A stretch of 48,235 nucleotides of DNA from positions 1 to 48,235 of the forward strand of contig NZ_BDCI01000006.1 of NCBI RefSeq assembly GCF_001613425.1. Reading direction: 5' to 3'. The notes below the pieces were generated by a model that was given only the letters and a program-made list of their open reading frames with translations, ran no database searches and was not told the origin of the DNA. Source of the stretch: Nocardia vulneris. Lineage in GTDB: Bacteria; Actinomycetota; Actinomycetes; Mycobacteriales; Mycobacteriaceae. The stretch's first letter is position 1. The number at the start of each line of letters is the position of its first letter. The translations under genes and the position numbers were made by a program. Positions 1-8,726 of the stretch are shown piece after piece.

Positions 1-1755
1 GGCGCGGCAGGCGCGGCAGGGACGGAGCCCACCGTTCCCGGCGCACCGATCCAAACCGGGCGGCAGGGTGATGCCAAAGGTGCGGTCGCGCAGACCGGTG
101 CTGCGGCAGCGGCTACGCAGCCGGGCGTCCGGCAGGCGGCGCCGGGGCAGTCGAGTGCGGAGGCGGCGGGAAGCGCCGCGGCGGAAACCGAGGAGATTCG
201 CAGGGGGGATCAAGAGGGGGCGCAGCAGAAGCGCAGTCCCTGGTTCGGTGGCGGGACAGCGGCGCAGGGTGAGGCAAAAGCCACTCCGGCGCAGGGCACT
301 TCAGCGACGCAGGGCGGGGAAGAAGCCGCCCAGGCGCAAAGCACTCCGACGGGGCAAGGTGGCGCACAACCTGCGCTGGCGCAAGGCACTCTGTCGACGC
401 AGGGCGGAGCCGCTGCGACTCCGGCGGCGCCGGGTGGCGGACAAGCTACTCCTACGCAAGGTGCTCCGACGGGGCAGGGCGGAGCCGCTGCGACGCAAGG
501 CACGTCGGCAACGCAGGGCGGGGCAGCGGCCGCCCCGGCGCAAGGTGCTCCGACGGGGCAGGGCGGAGCCACTCCGGCGCAAGGCACTCCGGCAACGCAG
601 GGCGGGGCAGAAGCCGCTCCTGCGCAAGGCGGTCCGGCGGGGCAGGGTGGGGCGCAAGCTGCTTCAGCGCAGGGCGTTCCGGTAGCGGGTGCTCCGCATC
701 AGTCTGCGGCTTCGGATGATGCGCCGACGACGGTGATGCGGGTGCAGCAGCCAGTGCCGCCTGCGGACGCGGGGGCGGAGGACGAGACCGTCAGGATGCA
801 GACGGCGTCGACGGCGAAGGATGGGGGCCAGAATCCGCCTGCGTCCGAGGACGTGACGGTGGCCATGCCGGTGATCAAACCGGATGACGCGAAAACCGTT
901 GCGCTGCCAGTCCAGCGGCCTGACGCGCCGAAGCAGGCGGGCACCGATCGGGTGGCGCCGAGCCCCGGGCGCGTGCCGATCACCAAACCGCCGAGCACTC
1001 CGCGTCCGGCAGCCGGGCCGAAACAGCCGGGCCCGCAAGGACCTTCGGCGCCGCCGCAGAGCGGTCCGGCGCCGATCGAAGATGCCCGGCCCGCTCCCCC
1101 GCCACAGCGTCCGGGTCCCGCTCCGGTCGAGGACGCGCGTCCCCCGCAGCAGCGTCCGGGTTCGGCCCCGTCGCCCGCGGATATCCAGCCGACGCTGCCC
1201 GCGCAATCGCTGGCCGGCCCGCGCCCTCCGCAACCGCGGCCGATCGCGCAACCGCAGCGGATCACGCCCACCGGGCAGGCCCCTGCCACCCCGGAGTCCA
1301 CCCCGCAGGCGGGCCGCTCGAAGCGCTGGCTGCTGGCGGTGGCGGGTGCCGCCGTGCTGGTGGTGGTGCTGATCGGCGTGGCCGTGGTGTTGATCACGGG
1401 TTCGGGCGGCAATTCGCCGGAGGAGAAGGTGCGCGCCGCGATCACCGATTACACGCAGGCACTGAAAAAGGGTGATCTGAACGCACTGCGCGATACCACG
1501 TGTGGCCCACTGCACGACTTTTACCAGGGCATTCCCGCCGATCAGTTCGCCGGCGTACATCAGTTGTCGATGGATCGGCGCAATATTCCGGTGATCGACG
1601 GCATCGACGCCATCCGGATCACCGACAAGACCGCGATCGCCCAGGCGACCGTCTATACGGAGGCGGATCCGGCCAAGCGCTCGGCCCGCACCTTCGATCT
1701 GCAGGACACCGACGGCGGCTGGAAGGTCTGCGATCCGCCGACGAGCCCGCAGTAG
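1..1755 (+). CDS. Low-complexity Ala/Gly/Gln/Pro-rich membrane protein with C-terminal extracytoplasmic domain (5' truncated)
   Basis: The frame is open from the first base, so the gene begins outside the window; 584 residues are visible. Residues about 1-240 are Ala/Gly/Gln/Pro-rich with recurring AQGTP, ATQGG and GQGGA motifs. Residues 240-440 are Pro-rich and hold four Thr-Val motifs (around T244, T263, T286, T299), mostly after acidic residues. One membrane segment (about 443-466) precedes a domain of about 110 residues that resembles the small NTF2-like/DUF4878-type domains of mycobacterial lipoprotein and kinase-linked proteins, with two cysteines (C501, C577) placed for a disulfide. 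Inferred topology is N-terminus inside, C-terminus outside. The function is unknown. An arginine-rich reading in another frame over 68-685 is a composition artefact. Confidence 0.8.
   Translation, partial: GAAGAAGTEPTVPGAPIQTGRQGDAKGAVAQTGAAAAATQPGVRQAAPGQSSAEAAGSAAAETEEIRRGDQEGAQQKRSPWFGGGTAAQGEAKATPAQGTSATQGGEEAAQAQSTPTGQGGAQPALAQGTLSTQGGAAATPAAPGGGQATPTQGAPTGQGGAAATQGTSATQGGAAAAPAQGAPTGQGGATPAQGTPATQGGAEAAPAQGGPAGQGGAQAASAQGVPVAGAPHQSAASDDAPTTVMRVQQPVPPADAGAEDETVRMQTASTAKDGGQNPPASEDVTVAMPVIKPDDAKTVALPVQRPDAPKQAGTDRVAPSPGRVPITKPPSTPRPAAGPKQPGPQGPSAPPQSGPAPIEDARPAPPPQRPGPAPVEDARPPQQRPGSAPSPADIQPTLPAQSLAGPRPPQPRPIAQPQRITPTGQAPATPESTPQAGRSKRWLLAVAGAAVLVVVLIGVAVVLITGSGGNSPEEKVRAAITDYTQALKKGDLNALRDTTCGPLHDFYQGIPADQFAGVHQLSMDRRNIPVIDGIDAIRITDKTAIAQATVYTEADPAKRSARTFDLQDTDGGWKVCDPPTSPQ
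456..570 (+). repeat. Exact 31-bp direct repeat inside the low-complexity coding region
   Basis: The 31 bases at 456-486 recur exactly at 540-570, an offset of 84 bp (28 codons). The intervening sequence is made of related shorter units. This suggests the low-complexity domain grew by in-frame duplication. Confidence 0.8.
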
Positions 1756-1785
1756 CGGCGACCCGGAATCGTCGTCGACTCGGTT

Positions 1786-1835
1786 CGGCGTCTCGGTTGT
1801 TCCTCACAGGGGCCATCGAGACGCCGAGTTCTTTT
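1786..1835 (+). terminator. Rho-independent-like terminator after the first gene
   Basis: A perfect 10-bp stem (CGGCGTCTCG at 1786-1795 with CGAGACGCCG at 1817-1826) encloses a 21-nt loop and is followed by a T-rich run, TTCTTTT, at 1829-1835. It lies about 30 bp after the stop at 1753-1755. Confidence 0.75.
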
Positions 1836-1994
1836 ATAGCGATACCGAATTACCGACAGGATGTGACGCACACCTCGGACCCGCAGCGCAAATGAAGAAC
1901 CGGCAAACTCGATAGCAATTCCATATCGATCGACGGTAGCGCTGCTCACACACAGCTGGTCACGGGTCCGGTTCATTAGTAGCGTGGCCGCATC

Positions 1995-3068
1995 ATGGTC
2001 AGGGAACAAACGCTTTCGCTAGAAACCGATGGCACGCAGCAGACGGCAACACTGTCCGGACAACGGTTCCGGGTACGCGACCACTACGAGGTCGGCCGGG
2101 AAAAGATCCGCGAATTCGCGCGGGCGGTGCAGAACCACCACGGCGCACATCAGCAGGAATCCGATGCGCTGCGGCTGGGCCACGAGAATGTCATCGCGCC
2201 ACCGACTTTCGCCTCGGTGATCGGTTCGGCCGGCACCCGTTCCCTGCTCGAATCGGTGCTCACCGAATACGATCTGTCCCAGATCTTGCAGACCGATCAG
2301 GTTTTCCAGGCCTTTCGGCCGATCCAGGCGGGCGACCGGCTGAGCAGCGAGATCCTGATCGAATCCATCCGCCAGTTCGGCGACAACGATTTCGTCGTGG
2401 TGCGTTCGGCCCTGCTCAACCAGCACGGCGAACTGGCCTTGATCGGCTCGACCACGATCGTGGCCCGCCGCGGCGTCGACGTGGATCCGAGCGTGGCCGA
2501 CGTGGTGGACAACATCATGATGCACGGTCAGGTCGTCGAATTCCCCAGCGCGGGAAGCGCATCGGCCGACGGCTCGGCGCTGATCCCGCTCGGCGAGGGC
2601 GCGCTGCCCGGCCCCGCGCCCGATCGGGTGCCCGCGCCGGTGCATACGCTGCCCGATTTCGACCGGCTCTCGGTCGGCGATCAGCTCGCGCCGGGGAGCT
2701 TCCGGCTGACCCGCGGCGACCTGGCCAACTACGCGGGAGTGTCCGGCGACGCCAACCCCATCCATTTCAGCGATCACGCCGCCGAACTGGTGGGCCTGCC
2801 CACGGTCGTCGCGCACGGCATGCTGACGATGGGTCTGGCGAGCGGCTACCTGACCGCCTGGCTCGGCGACCCCACGGCCATCGAGAAATTCAGCGTGCGG
2901 TTCGCCGGCTTCGTCCCGGTCGCCCCGAACGCGGCGAGCACGGTCGAGTTCACCGGCCGGATCAAAGCACTCGACCCGCGCACCCGCACCGCGACGATCG
3001 TGCTCGGCGGCACCTCGGAGGAGCGAAAGCTGTTCGGGCGCGCGATCGCCGAGGTCCGTTTCAGTTAA
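1995..3068 (+). CDS. Fused (3R)-hydroxyacyl-ACP dehydratase HadA/HadB
   Basis: A 357-residue double-hotdog protein. The N-terminal half (about 20-165) resembles the FAS1/MaoC N-type domain of HadA. The C-terminal half (about 205-350) carries the hydratase-2 signature around residues 246-262, with the catalytic pair D252 and H257 in a GDANPIH context. In mycobacteria separate HadA and HadB subunits dehydrate 3-hydroxyacyl-ACP in FAS-II mycolic acid elongation; several other Mycobacteriales carry them fused, as here. The role in fatty or mycolic acid elongation is inferred from the family. The ATG at 1995 gives the full HadA-like N-terminus. A strong terminator separates it from the gene upstream, so it probably has its own promoter. 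Confidence 0.88.
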   Translation: MVREQTLSLETDGTQQTATLSGQRFRVRDHYEVGREKIREFARAVQNHHGAHQQESDALRLGHENVIAPPTFASVIGSAGTRSLLESVLTEYDLSQILQTDQVFQAFRPIQAGDRLSSEILIESIRQFGDNDFVVVRSALLNQHGELALIGSTTIVARRGVDVDPSVADVVDNIMMHGQVVEFPSAGSASADGSALIPLGEGALPGPAPDRVPAPVHTLPDFDRLSVGDQLAPGSFRLTRGDLANYAGVSGDANPIHFSDHAAELVGLPTVVAHGMLTMGLASGYLTAWLGDPTAIEKFSVRFAGFVPVAPNAASTVEFTGRIKALDPRTRTATIVLGGTSEERKLFGRAIAEVRFS

Positions 3069-3130
3069 GGCCCACGCGGTCTGAAAAATTCACACCCCAC
3101 AACTGCGCGATTTCGGCGCAGGATGGAGGC

Positions 3131-3436
3131 GTGAGAAATTCAGTAGTACGCCGCGTGGCTCCCGCGCTCGGCGCCGCGTGTCTGATGGTCGGCGCACTCA
3201 CGCTGGTGCCGCCGACCGCCGCCGCCGCGACCTCGCCCACCATCGCCAGTGCCGCCCGCCCGGATTCGCTACCCAAGGACGATCCGGAAGACAGCGGCAA
3301 GGACAAGAAGAAGCGCCGGATGTACACCAGCTGCGACCAGGTGCGGGCCGAAGGCGCGGGCCCGCTGTACCGCGGGGAACGCGGCTACAACGCCTACCTC
3401 GATCAGGACAACGACGGCATCGCCTGCAACGAGTAG
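3131..3436 (+). CDS. Secreted Excalibur calcium-binding domain protein
   Basis: A 101-residue protein starting at GTG 3131. Residues 1-33 form a signal peptide (Arg-rich start, Ala/Leu/Val core, AAAA cleavage region). A charged Lys/Asp linker follows, then a C-terminal Excalibur motif: a conserved Cys in YTSCDQV, a central GPLYRG, and the DxDxDGxxC calcium loop ending DNDGIACNE. The two cysteines probably pair. Excalibur domains occur on exported actinobacterial proteins, often with nucleases or other wall-facing modules; this one is free-standing and its partner is unknown. It ends seven bases before the convergent SARP/FHA gene. Confidence 0.88.
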   Translation: MRNSVVRRVAPALGAACLMVGALTLVPPTAAAATSPTIASAARPDSLPKDDPEDSGKDKKKRRMYTSCDQVRAEGAGPLYRGERGYNAYLDQDNDGIACNE

Positions 3437-3442
3437 CCGGTG

Positions 3443-4561
3443 CTATTGCGCGGCTTGGAAAGTCAGCATGGTCGCGCCGATCCGGATCTGATCGCCGTCG
3501 GCCAGCAGCGCGCCGTTCTCGATCGGATCGTCGTTGACGTAGACGCCGTTGGCCGAATGCAGATCCTTGATCAGCAGCCCGGCCCGGCTCGGCATGATGT
3601 GCGCGTGGTACCTGCTGGCCTTCGGGTCGTCGAGGACCAGATCGTTGTCGGTCATCCGGCCGATCCGCAAGCCGCCCTGGGCAATCGAGACCACCCGGCC
3701 GTCGGGCAGCCGCAACTGCCCGCTGCGCACCGCGCGCGGCGCCTCGGTGACCGTCTCGGTCATCGCTGCCGCCATCCGCTCGGCCTGGCGCAGTTCGACC
3801 GTGCTCAGCGGCTCCTGCCGCAGCACCCGCTGTTCCAGCTCGGTCAGCGCGGGGCCGGGATCGATGCCCAATTCGTCGGCGAGCACGGCCCGCACCCGGC
3901 GGCACGCGTCGAGCGCGTCGGCCTGCCGGCCGGACAGGTACAGCGCGGTGATCAGCTGACCCCACAGCGGCTCGCGCAGCGGATGCTCGGTGGTCATCGC
4001 GACCAGTTCGCCGATCACCGATGACGCACGCCCGAGGGCGATTTCGGCGTCGATCCGCGCGGAGGCGACCGCCAGGCGCTCCTCCTCCATCGCGGTGGCG
4101 AAGCCGTCGGCGAATTGCAGCCCGGTGAGATCGGCCAGCGCGCGGCCGCTCCACTCGCGCTGCGCGGCGCCGAACAGTTGCGCGGCACCGGCGTGATCGC
4201 CGAGCGCGGCCGCGCGGCTGCCCGCCTCCCGTGCCGTCTCGAAACGGCCGAGATCGCACGCGGTCTCGGCCACTTCGAGCCGATAGCCCGAGGATTCCGT
4301 GCGCAGCACCTGCGCCGGGTCCACACCCGAATTACGCAGCGCTTTACGAATATTCGAGACGAATACCTGCAGGCTCGCCGCGTACGAATCGGGTGGATCC
4401 TCGTTCCACACCATGTCGGCCAGCGCGGCCGAAGAGACCGCGCGCCGTCGATTCACAGTGAGCGCGGCGAGCAACGCCCGCGGCTTGGGCCCGCCGACCG
4501 CCACCGGCTCACCGCCGACGAGCAACCGGACGGGCCCGAGCACGCGCACATCCAGACACAT
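3443..4561 (-). CDS. EmbR-like SARP transcriptional regulator with BTAD and FHA domains
   Basis: A 372-residue regulator in three parts: an N-terminal OmpR/SARP winged helix (about 1-95), a bacterial transcriptional activation domain with TPR-like helices (about 95-245), and a C-terminal forkhead-associated domain (about 280-370) with the GR, SRYHA and N-G phosphothreonine-binding signatures. This is the architecture of mycobacterial EmbR, whose FHA domain reads Ser/Thr-kinase phosphorylation and which controls arabinan synthesis genes. No emb genes are next to it here, so EmbR orthology is not claimed. It is transcribed away from the aldolase and converges on the Excalibur gene. Confidence 0.88.
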   Translation of the reverse strand: MCLDVRVLGPVRLLVGGEPVAVGGPKPRALLAALTVNRRRAVSSAALADMVWNEDPPDSYAASLQVFVSNIRKALRNSGVDPAQVLRTESSGYRLEVAETACDLGRFETAREAGSRAAALGDHAGAAQLFGAAQREWSGRALADLTGLQFADGFATAMEEERLAVASARIDAEIALGRASSVIGELVAMTTEHPLREPLWGQLITALYLSGRQADALDACRRVRAVLADELGIDPGPALTELEQRVLRQEPLSTVELRQAERMAAAMTETVTEAPRAVRSGQLRLPDGRVVSIAQGGLRIGRMTDNDLVLDDPKASRYHAHIMPSRAGLLIKDLHSANGVYVNDDPIENGALLADGDQIRIGATMLTFQAAQ

Positions 4562-4595
4562 GAGCTGTCGAGCCCCCGGTGGGTTGATGATCGGG

Positions 4596-5630
4596 TCAGG
4601 CGCTGATCGACCTTCCCGCGGACTTCAGATCATTGCATGCCTCGGTGACACGCGCTGCCATCGAGGTTTCCGCCTTCTTCAGGTAGCTGCGCGGGTCGTA
4701 CACCTTCTTGTTGCCGACCTCGCCGTCGATCTTCAGCACACCGTCGTAGTTGCTGAACATGTGGCCGGTGACCGGACGGGTGAACGCGTACTGGGTGTCG
4801 GTGTCGACGTTCATCTTCACCACGCCGTAGCGCAGCGAATCCTCGATCTCGGACTTCAGCGAGCCGGAGCCGCCGTGGAAGACGAAATCGAACGGCTGCG
4901 CGTCCTTGCCGAGCGCGAGCTTGGCCGCGGCGACCCGCTGGCCCTCGGCCAGCACCTCGGGCTTGAGCACCACGTTGCCCGGCTTGTACACGCCGTGCAC
5001 GTTGCCGAAGGTGGCGGCGAGCAGGTACTTGCCGTTCTCGCCCGCACCGAGCGCGTCGATGGTCTTCTCGAAATCCTCGGGCGAGGTGTAGAGCTTGTCG
5101 TTGATCTCGGCCTCGACGCCGTCCTCTTCACCGCCGACGACGCCGATCTCGACCTCGAGGATGATGTTGGCCTGGGCACAGGCCTTGAGCAGTTCCTTGG
5201 CGATTTCCAGGTTCTCGTCGATCGGGATCGCGGAGCCGTCCCACATGTGCGACTGGAACAGCGGATGCTGCCCGTTCTTCACCCGTTCCTGGGAGATCGC
5301 GATGAGCGGCCGGACGAAGCCGTCCAGCTTGTCCTTCGGGCAGTGGTCGGTGTGCAGCGCGATGGTGATGTCGTACTTCGCGGCAACCACGTGCGCGAAC
5401 TCGGCCAGCGCGACCGCACCGGTCACCATGTCCTTCACGCCCTGGCCCGAGCCGAATTCCGCACCACCGGTGGAGAACTGGATGATGCCGTCGCTGCCCG
5501 CGTCGGCGAAGCCCTTGATGGCCGCGTTGATCGTCTCCGACGACGTGCAGTTGATGGCCGGGAAGGCGAAGGAGTGCGCTTTGGCCCGACCGAGCATCTC
5601 GGCGTAGACCTCCGGAGTCGCGATGGGCAC
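4596..5630 (-). CDS. fba: Class II fructose-bisphosphate aldolase
   Basis: A 344-residue zinc-dependent aldolase of glycolysis and gluconeogenesis that interconverts fructose-1,6-bisphosphate with dihydroxyacetone phosphate and glyceraldehyde-3-phosphate. Class II hallmarks seen include the HTDHCPKDK zinc/catalytic region, EVEIGVVGGEEDG, the FGNVHGVY zinc-histidine segment and the FHGGSGS phosphate loop. I start it at GTG 5630 (VPIATPEVY), not the longer reading from 5657: this matches the mycobacterial N-terminus and length as I recall them and puts GGAGG seven bases upstream. Linkage to DedA and GH76 genes matches the Rv0363c-Rv0365c neighbourhood as I recall it. Confidence 0.95.
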   Translation of the reverse strand: MPIATPEVYAEMLGRAKAHSFAFPAINCTSSETINAAIKGFADAGSDGIIQFSTGGAEFGSGQGVKDMVTGAVALAEFAHVVAAKYDITIALHTDHCPKDKLDGFVRPLIAISQERVKNGQHPLFQSHMWDGSAIPIDENLEIAKELLKACAQANIILEVEIGVVGGEEDGVEAEINDKLYTSPEDFEKTIDALGAGENGKYLLAATFGNVHGVYKPGNVVLKPEVLAEGQRVAAAKLALGKDAQPFDFVFHGGSGSLKSEIEDSLRYGVVKMNVDTDTQYAFTRPVTGHMFSNYDGVLKIDGEVGNKKVYDPRSYLKKAETSMAARVTEACNDLKSAGRSISA

Positions 5631-5937
5631 AGTAAGACCTCCGTGTTGTTGCGGCAAAGACCTATTTTGTCAGCACTACCCTAGGACAGCGGGGTTTCTC
5701 CTGGTATCCAGGGAGGCAGACGAACCTCCCGCGGGCCACCGCCGGCGCGCACCGCCACCGACCCACAGGGTGGCCGCGCCGTGGTCGCCGCGGAACCATC
5801 AGGTGACCAGCCGGTAGTTTCGCGCACAGCACGGGCATTCTCAGCCGAACCCGGTACTGTGGTGCCGGTAATTGCGCTGGCGGCTCCCGATGCGAGGGTG
5901 AGCGATCAGGCCGGCCGTACCCAGAACAGGAGACCGC
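5631..5937. promoter_or_regulatory. Divergent intergenic region between fba and the first DedA gene
   Basis: Some 300 bp with no supportable gene. It holds GGAGG before the aldolase GTG and AGGAG before the DedA GTG at 5938. Both promoters must lie here, but I see no convincing -35/-10 pair and no strong inverted repeat. Confidence 0.5.
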
Positions 5938-6663
5938 GTGATTCTGCTGGCAGCGACAGAATCGGTGACGAGCAACATCGCATTGACCCAGTTGCTCGAC
6001 CCGATGCACCTGCTCACGGAGACGTGGCTGAAGAACGCGGTGCTTCCCGCCATTCTGGCGATCGTCTTCATCGAGACCGGCCTGCTCTTCCCGATCCTGC
6101 CCGGCGATTCGCTGCTGTTCACCGGCGGCCTGCTCGCCGCGCAGTCGAATCCGCCGGTCTCGATCTGGTGGCTGCTGCCGCTGGTGACCCTCGTCGCCTT
6201 CGCCGGTGACCAGTCCGGGTATTGGATCGGCCGCGGCATCGGGCCCGCGCTGTTCCACAAGGAGGACACCCGGTTCTTCAAGAAGCACTACGTCACCGAG
6301 ACGCACGAATTCTTCGAGAAGCACGGGCCCAAGACCATCATCCTGGCCCGGTTCGTGCCGATCGTGCGCACGTTCATGCCGGTGCTGGCCGGTGTGTCCA
6401 AGATGGACTACCGCAAGTTCGTCGCCTTCGACATCGTCGGCGCGATCCTGTGGGGCGGCGGCGTGACGGTGTGCGGCTACTTCCTCGGCAACATCGACTT
6501 CATCCGCGACCACGTCGAGGCCATCTTCCTGCTCATCGTGTTCGTCTCGATCCTGCCCGGCATCTTCGCGGTGGCGAAGCGGCTGCTCAATCGTGGCGGC
6601 GGGGCGCCGGTGGCGGCCCCCGAAGCCGAGCTGACCGTTTCGACGAGCGAGCCGACCCGCTGA
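5938..6663 (+). CDS. DedA family membrane protein
   Basis: A 241-residue polytopic membrane protein with the DedA/SNARE-associated (VTT) signatures: an amphipathic start, the E(T)GLLFPILPGDSLL re-entrant motif (about 40-60), GYWIGR, and the FVPIVRTFMPVLAG block. DedA proteins support membrane homeostasis, and some are lipid or undecaprenyl-phosphate transporters. The substrate here is unknown. Start GTG 5938 follows AGGAG. Its stop is four bases before the second DedA gene, so the two are probably translated from one message. Confidence 0.9.
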   Translation: MILLAATESVTSNIALTQLLDPMHLLTETWLKNAVLPAILAIVFIETGLLFPILPGDSLLFTGGLLAAQSNPPVSIWWLLPLVTLVAFAGDQSGYWIGRGIGPALFHKEDTRFFKKHYVTETHEFFEKHGPKTIILARFVPIVRTFMPVLAGVSKMDYRKFVAFDIVGAILWGGGVTVCGYFLGNIDFIRDHVEAIFLLIVFVSILPGIFAVAKRLLNRGGGAPVAAPEAELTVSTSEPTR

Positions 6664-6667
6664 GCGC

Positions 6668-7366
6668 GTGTTCGTGGCGTCCTCGCCCCTAGCAGTGGGC
6701 AATTTCGATCCGCTGATGTCAGCGGGCCCGGCGCTCGTCTGGACGGTGGTGCTGACCTTCGTCTTTCTCGAATGCGCGGTGATTCTCGGGCTGTTCCTGC
6801 CCGGCGACTCGATGCTGATCACGGCCGGCGTGGTGATGGCCTCGCACGCCTCCGGCGAGACCCAGGTGTGGGCGCTGTCGGTCGGCACCATGCTCGCGGC
6901 CATCGCGGGCAATCAGGTCGGTTACGTCATCGGCCAGCGCACCGGGCACCACCTGGTGGCCCGCAAGAACGGGCGCTATATCAACACGAGGAATCTGCAG
7001 CGGGTCACCGAACTGCTGCAGCGGCACGGCTTCGTCGCGGTGCTCGTCGCCCGCTGGATTCCGTGGGTGCGCACGCTGTGCCCGACGGTCGCGGGCGCGG
7101 CCGGGATGGATCATCGCAAGTTCACCGTCGCGAGCACGATCGGCGCGATCATCTGGGCGCCGGTGCTGCTGCTGATCGGCTACTACGCGGGCAGCTTCCT
7201 CGATCGGGTGCCGTGGTTGATGCCGATCGTGATCGGCACGCTGGTGCTCGGCCTGATCGTGGGCACCGTGCTCGGGATTCGGCACTACCGGCAGGAAATG
7301 GCCAAGCCCGCCGAGGATTTCGACTTCGAGACGGTGCCGATCCGGGTCGTCGAAGCCGAGAGCTGA
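6668..7366 (+). CDS. DedA family membrane protein (second tandem copy)
   Basis: A 232-residue paralogue of the preceding gene. It repeats the family landmarks (ECAVILGLFLPGDSML, GYVIGQRTG, the ARWIPWVRTLCPTVAGAAGM block) and ends in an acidic cytoplasmic tail. The copies are clearly diverged, so this is an old duplication. The start is GTG 6668. It is convergent with the GH76 gene. Confidence 0.9.
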   Translation: MFVASSPLAVGNFDPLMSAGPALVWTVVLTFVFLECAVILGLFLPGDSMLITAGVVMASHASGETQVWALSVGTMLAAIAGNQVGYVIGQRTGHHLVARKNGRYINTRNLQRVTELLQRHGFVAVLVARWIPWVRTLCPTVAGAAGMDHRKFTVASTIGAIIWAPVLLLIGYYAGSFLDRVPWLMPIVIGTLVLGLIVGTVLGIRHYRQEMAKPAEDFDFETVPIRVVEAES

Positions 7367-7391
7367 CCGCACTCGCCCGCCACGAACAGCG

Positions 7392-7415
7392 GCGGCCGGT
7401 CTACAGGCCGGCCGC
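7392..7415. terminator. Hairpin between convergent DedA and GH76 genes
   Basis: Stem GCGGCCGG (7392-7399) pairs with CCGGCCGC (7408-7415) around an 8-nt loop. There is no T-tract. The right arm runs into the last codons of the GH76 gene, so it may serve both directions; evidence is moderate. Confidence 0.45.
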
Positions 7416-8606
7416 GCTGACCTGGTAGGCGGCCTCCATCAACATCCAGCCCGAAAGCTGCACGGACAGATCGCGTTCGGGCACCCGGGACGCGGTGACC
7501 GAACCCCCCGGGGTGAAGTGACCGGCCCCGGCGGTACCGCCGGGCAGCGTCGCGGGCCGGCTCCAATCGTGGCCGAACAGCGGTTCGCCCTCGACCTGGA
7601 GCCGGTTCGCCCACGCGGCCGTCGCGGAGGCCCGCACGATCGCCGCCGCGGCCCGCCGGTCGGCCGCCCGCGCCTCGTCCTCGCCGGGCAGCATGAGCGC
7701 GACCAGCGCGAGATAGCGGGCCAGGATGCCGTTGAACAGACCGCCGTCGCCGCCACCGCCGCCGTTGATCACGCCGCGGGTCGTCATGTGCTCCTCGACC
7801 GCGCCGAGCAGCCGGTGCACGCGCTCGCTATGCCGCGCCTCGCCGGTGTGCACCGCGAGTTCGGTTTCCACGCCGAGCACCACGCCCTGGCAGTAGGTGA
7901 ACACCGGACGTTCGATCTCGCCGGCGGGCAGATGGATGCCGTCGAGGATCAGCCCGGATTCCGGATCGCGCAGCGTCTCGTCCAGCCAGTCGGCCATCTC
8001 CTGGGCGCGCAGCTGCCGCCCGAGCCGCAGCAGCGCGATCGCGGCCGGGCCGTTGGCGGGCGCGTTGTAGTAGTCCGAGCCGATCCGCCAGGGCAGGCCG
8101 CCGCCGACCTCCGGATTCCAGCCCTCGTACAGCGGCTTCTCCAGGGCGAGCAGCCCACTGCGCACCTCGGTGACGCCCGCGATCCGTTCCGCGCGTTCCA
8201 GGGCGATGGCCAGCCAGGCCATGTCGTCGTAGTACCGGTTGGTCCAGCCGGTGAGATTGCGGATCCGGTGCGAGCGCGCGATCGCGGCAATCCGCTTGCG
8301 GCGCACCGGGGTCGGCGTGCGGTTCGCGGCGTCCACCGCGCAGTCGATCAGATGCGCCTGCCACCAGTAGTGCCAGGACCCGAACGCGCGCTCGCGCTTG
8401 GTCGCCGGCCAGCCGACCACGCCCAGTTGCGTGCCGGGTAGCGCCCATAGCGCGCGCAGATGCCGGGAGATGATCGCGGATTCGGCCATATCGGCGCGCT
8501 CGGACCAGACCGCGGCGGTCGCGACCGCATCCCGGCTCGCCCGCGCGCGCTCACCCAGCGACCGTGCTGTCGCGTGCTGCGGGTCCTCGGCCTTCCGCGT
8601 GGTCAT
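7401..8606 (-). CDS. Glycoside hydrolase family 76 protein (alpha-1,6-mannanase-like)
   Basis: A 401-residue (alpha/alpha)6-barrel protein of the GH76 type. The signature YYDDMAW holds adjacent aspartates D127-D128, the pair that acts as nucleophile and acid/base in GH76 alpha-1,6-mannanases. Supporting motifs include W(R)IGSDYYNAPANGP, the TYCQG block and a GGGGGDGG loop. No signal peptide is visible, which is odd for an enzyme of cell-wall mannan, so a cytoplasmic or non-classical role is possible. Position beside fba and DedA matches the Rv0365c neighbourhood as I recall it. It is probably monocistronic. Confidence 0.85.
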   Translation of the reverse strand: MTTRKAEDPQHATARSLGERARASRDAVATAAVWSERADMAESAIISRHLRALWALPGTQLGVVGWPATKRERAFGSWHYWWQAHLIDCAVDAANRTPTPVRRKRIAAIARSHRIRNLTGWTNRYYDDMAWLAIALERAERIAGVTEVRSGLLALEKPLYEGWNPEVGGGLPWRIGSDYYNAPANGPAAIALLRLGRQLRAQEMADWLDETLRDPESGLILDGIHLPAGEIERPVFTYCQGVVLGVETELAVHTGEARHSERVHRLLGAVEEHMTTRGVINGGGGGDGGLFNGILARYLALVALMLPGEDEARAADRRAAAAIVRASATAAWANRLQVEGEPLFGHDWSRPATLPGGTAGAGHFTPGGSVTASRVPERDLSVQLSGWMLMEAAYQVSAAGL

Positions 8607-8726
8607 GCGTCAATGGTGCCAGTTTGGAACGCTTTTACGCGCCCGATTTGTTACAAAGACGATGCTCGAATGACACAGCGTGCGAAATCCCCGCCGAATT
8701 CTCAGGTCTGGGCTATAGGTCGCGAC

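Noticed and set aside
68..685. Arginine-rich 205-codon open frame near the window start
   Set aside because: It is a +2 shadow of the real frame-1 gene, which is open from base 1 to 1755; the Arg content follows from GC-rich repeats.
5631..5657. Longer aldolase start adding nine residues
   Set aside because: The GTG at 5630 has a well-spaced GGAGG and matches the mycobacterial N-terminus; the longer form would place that ribosome site inside the gene.
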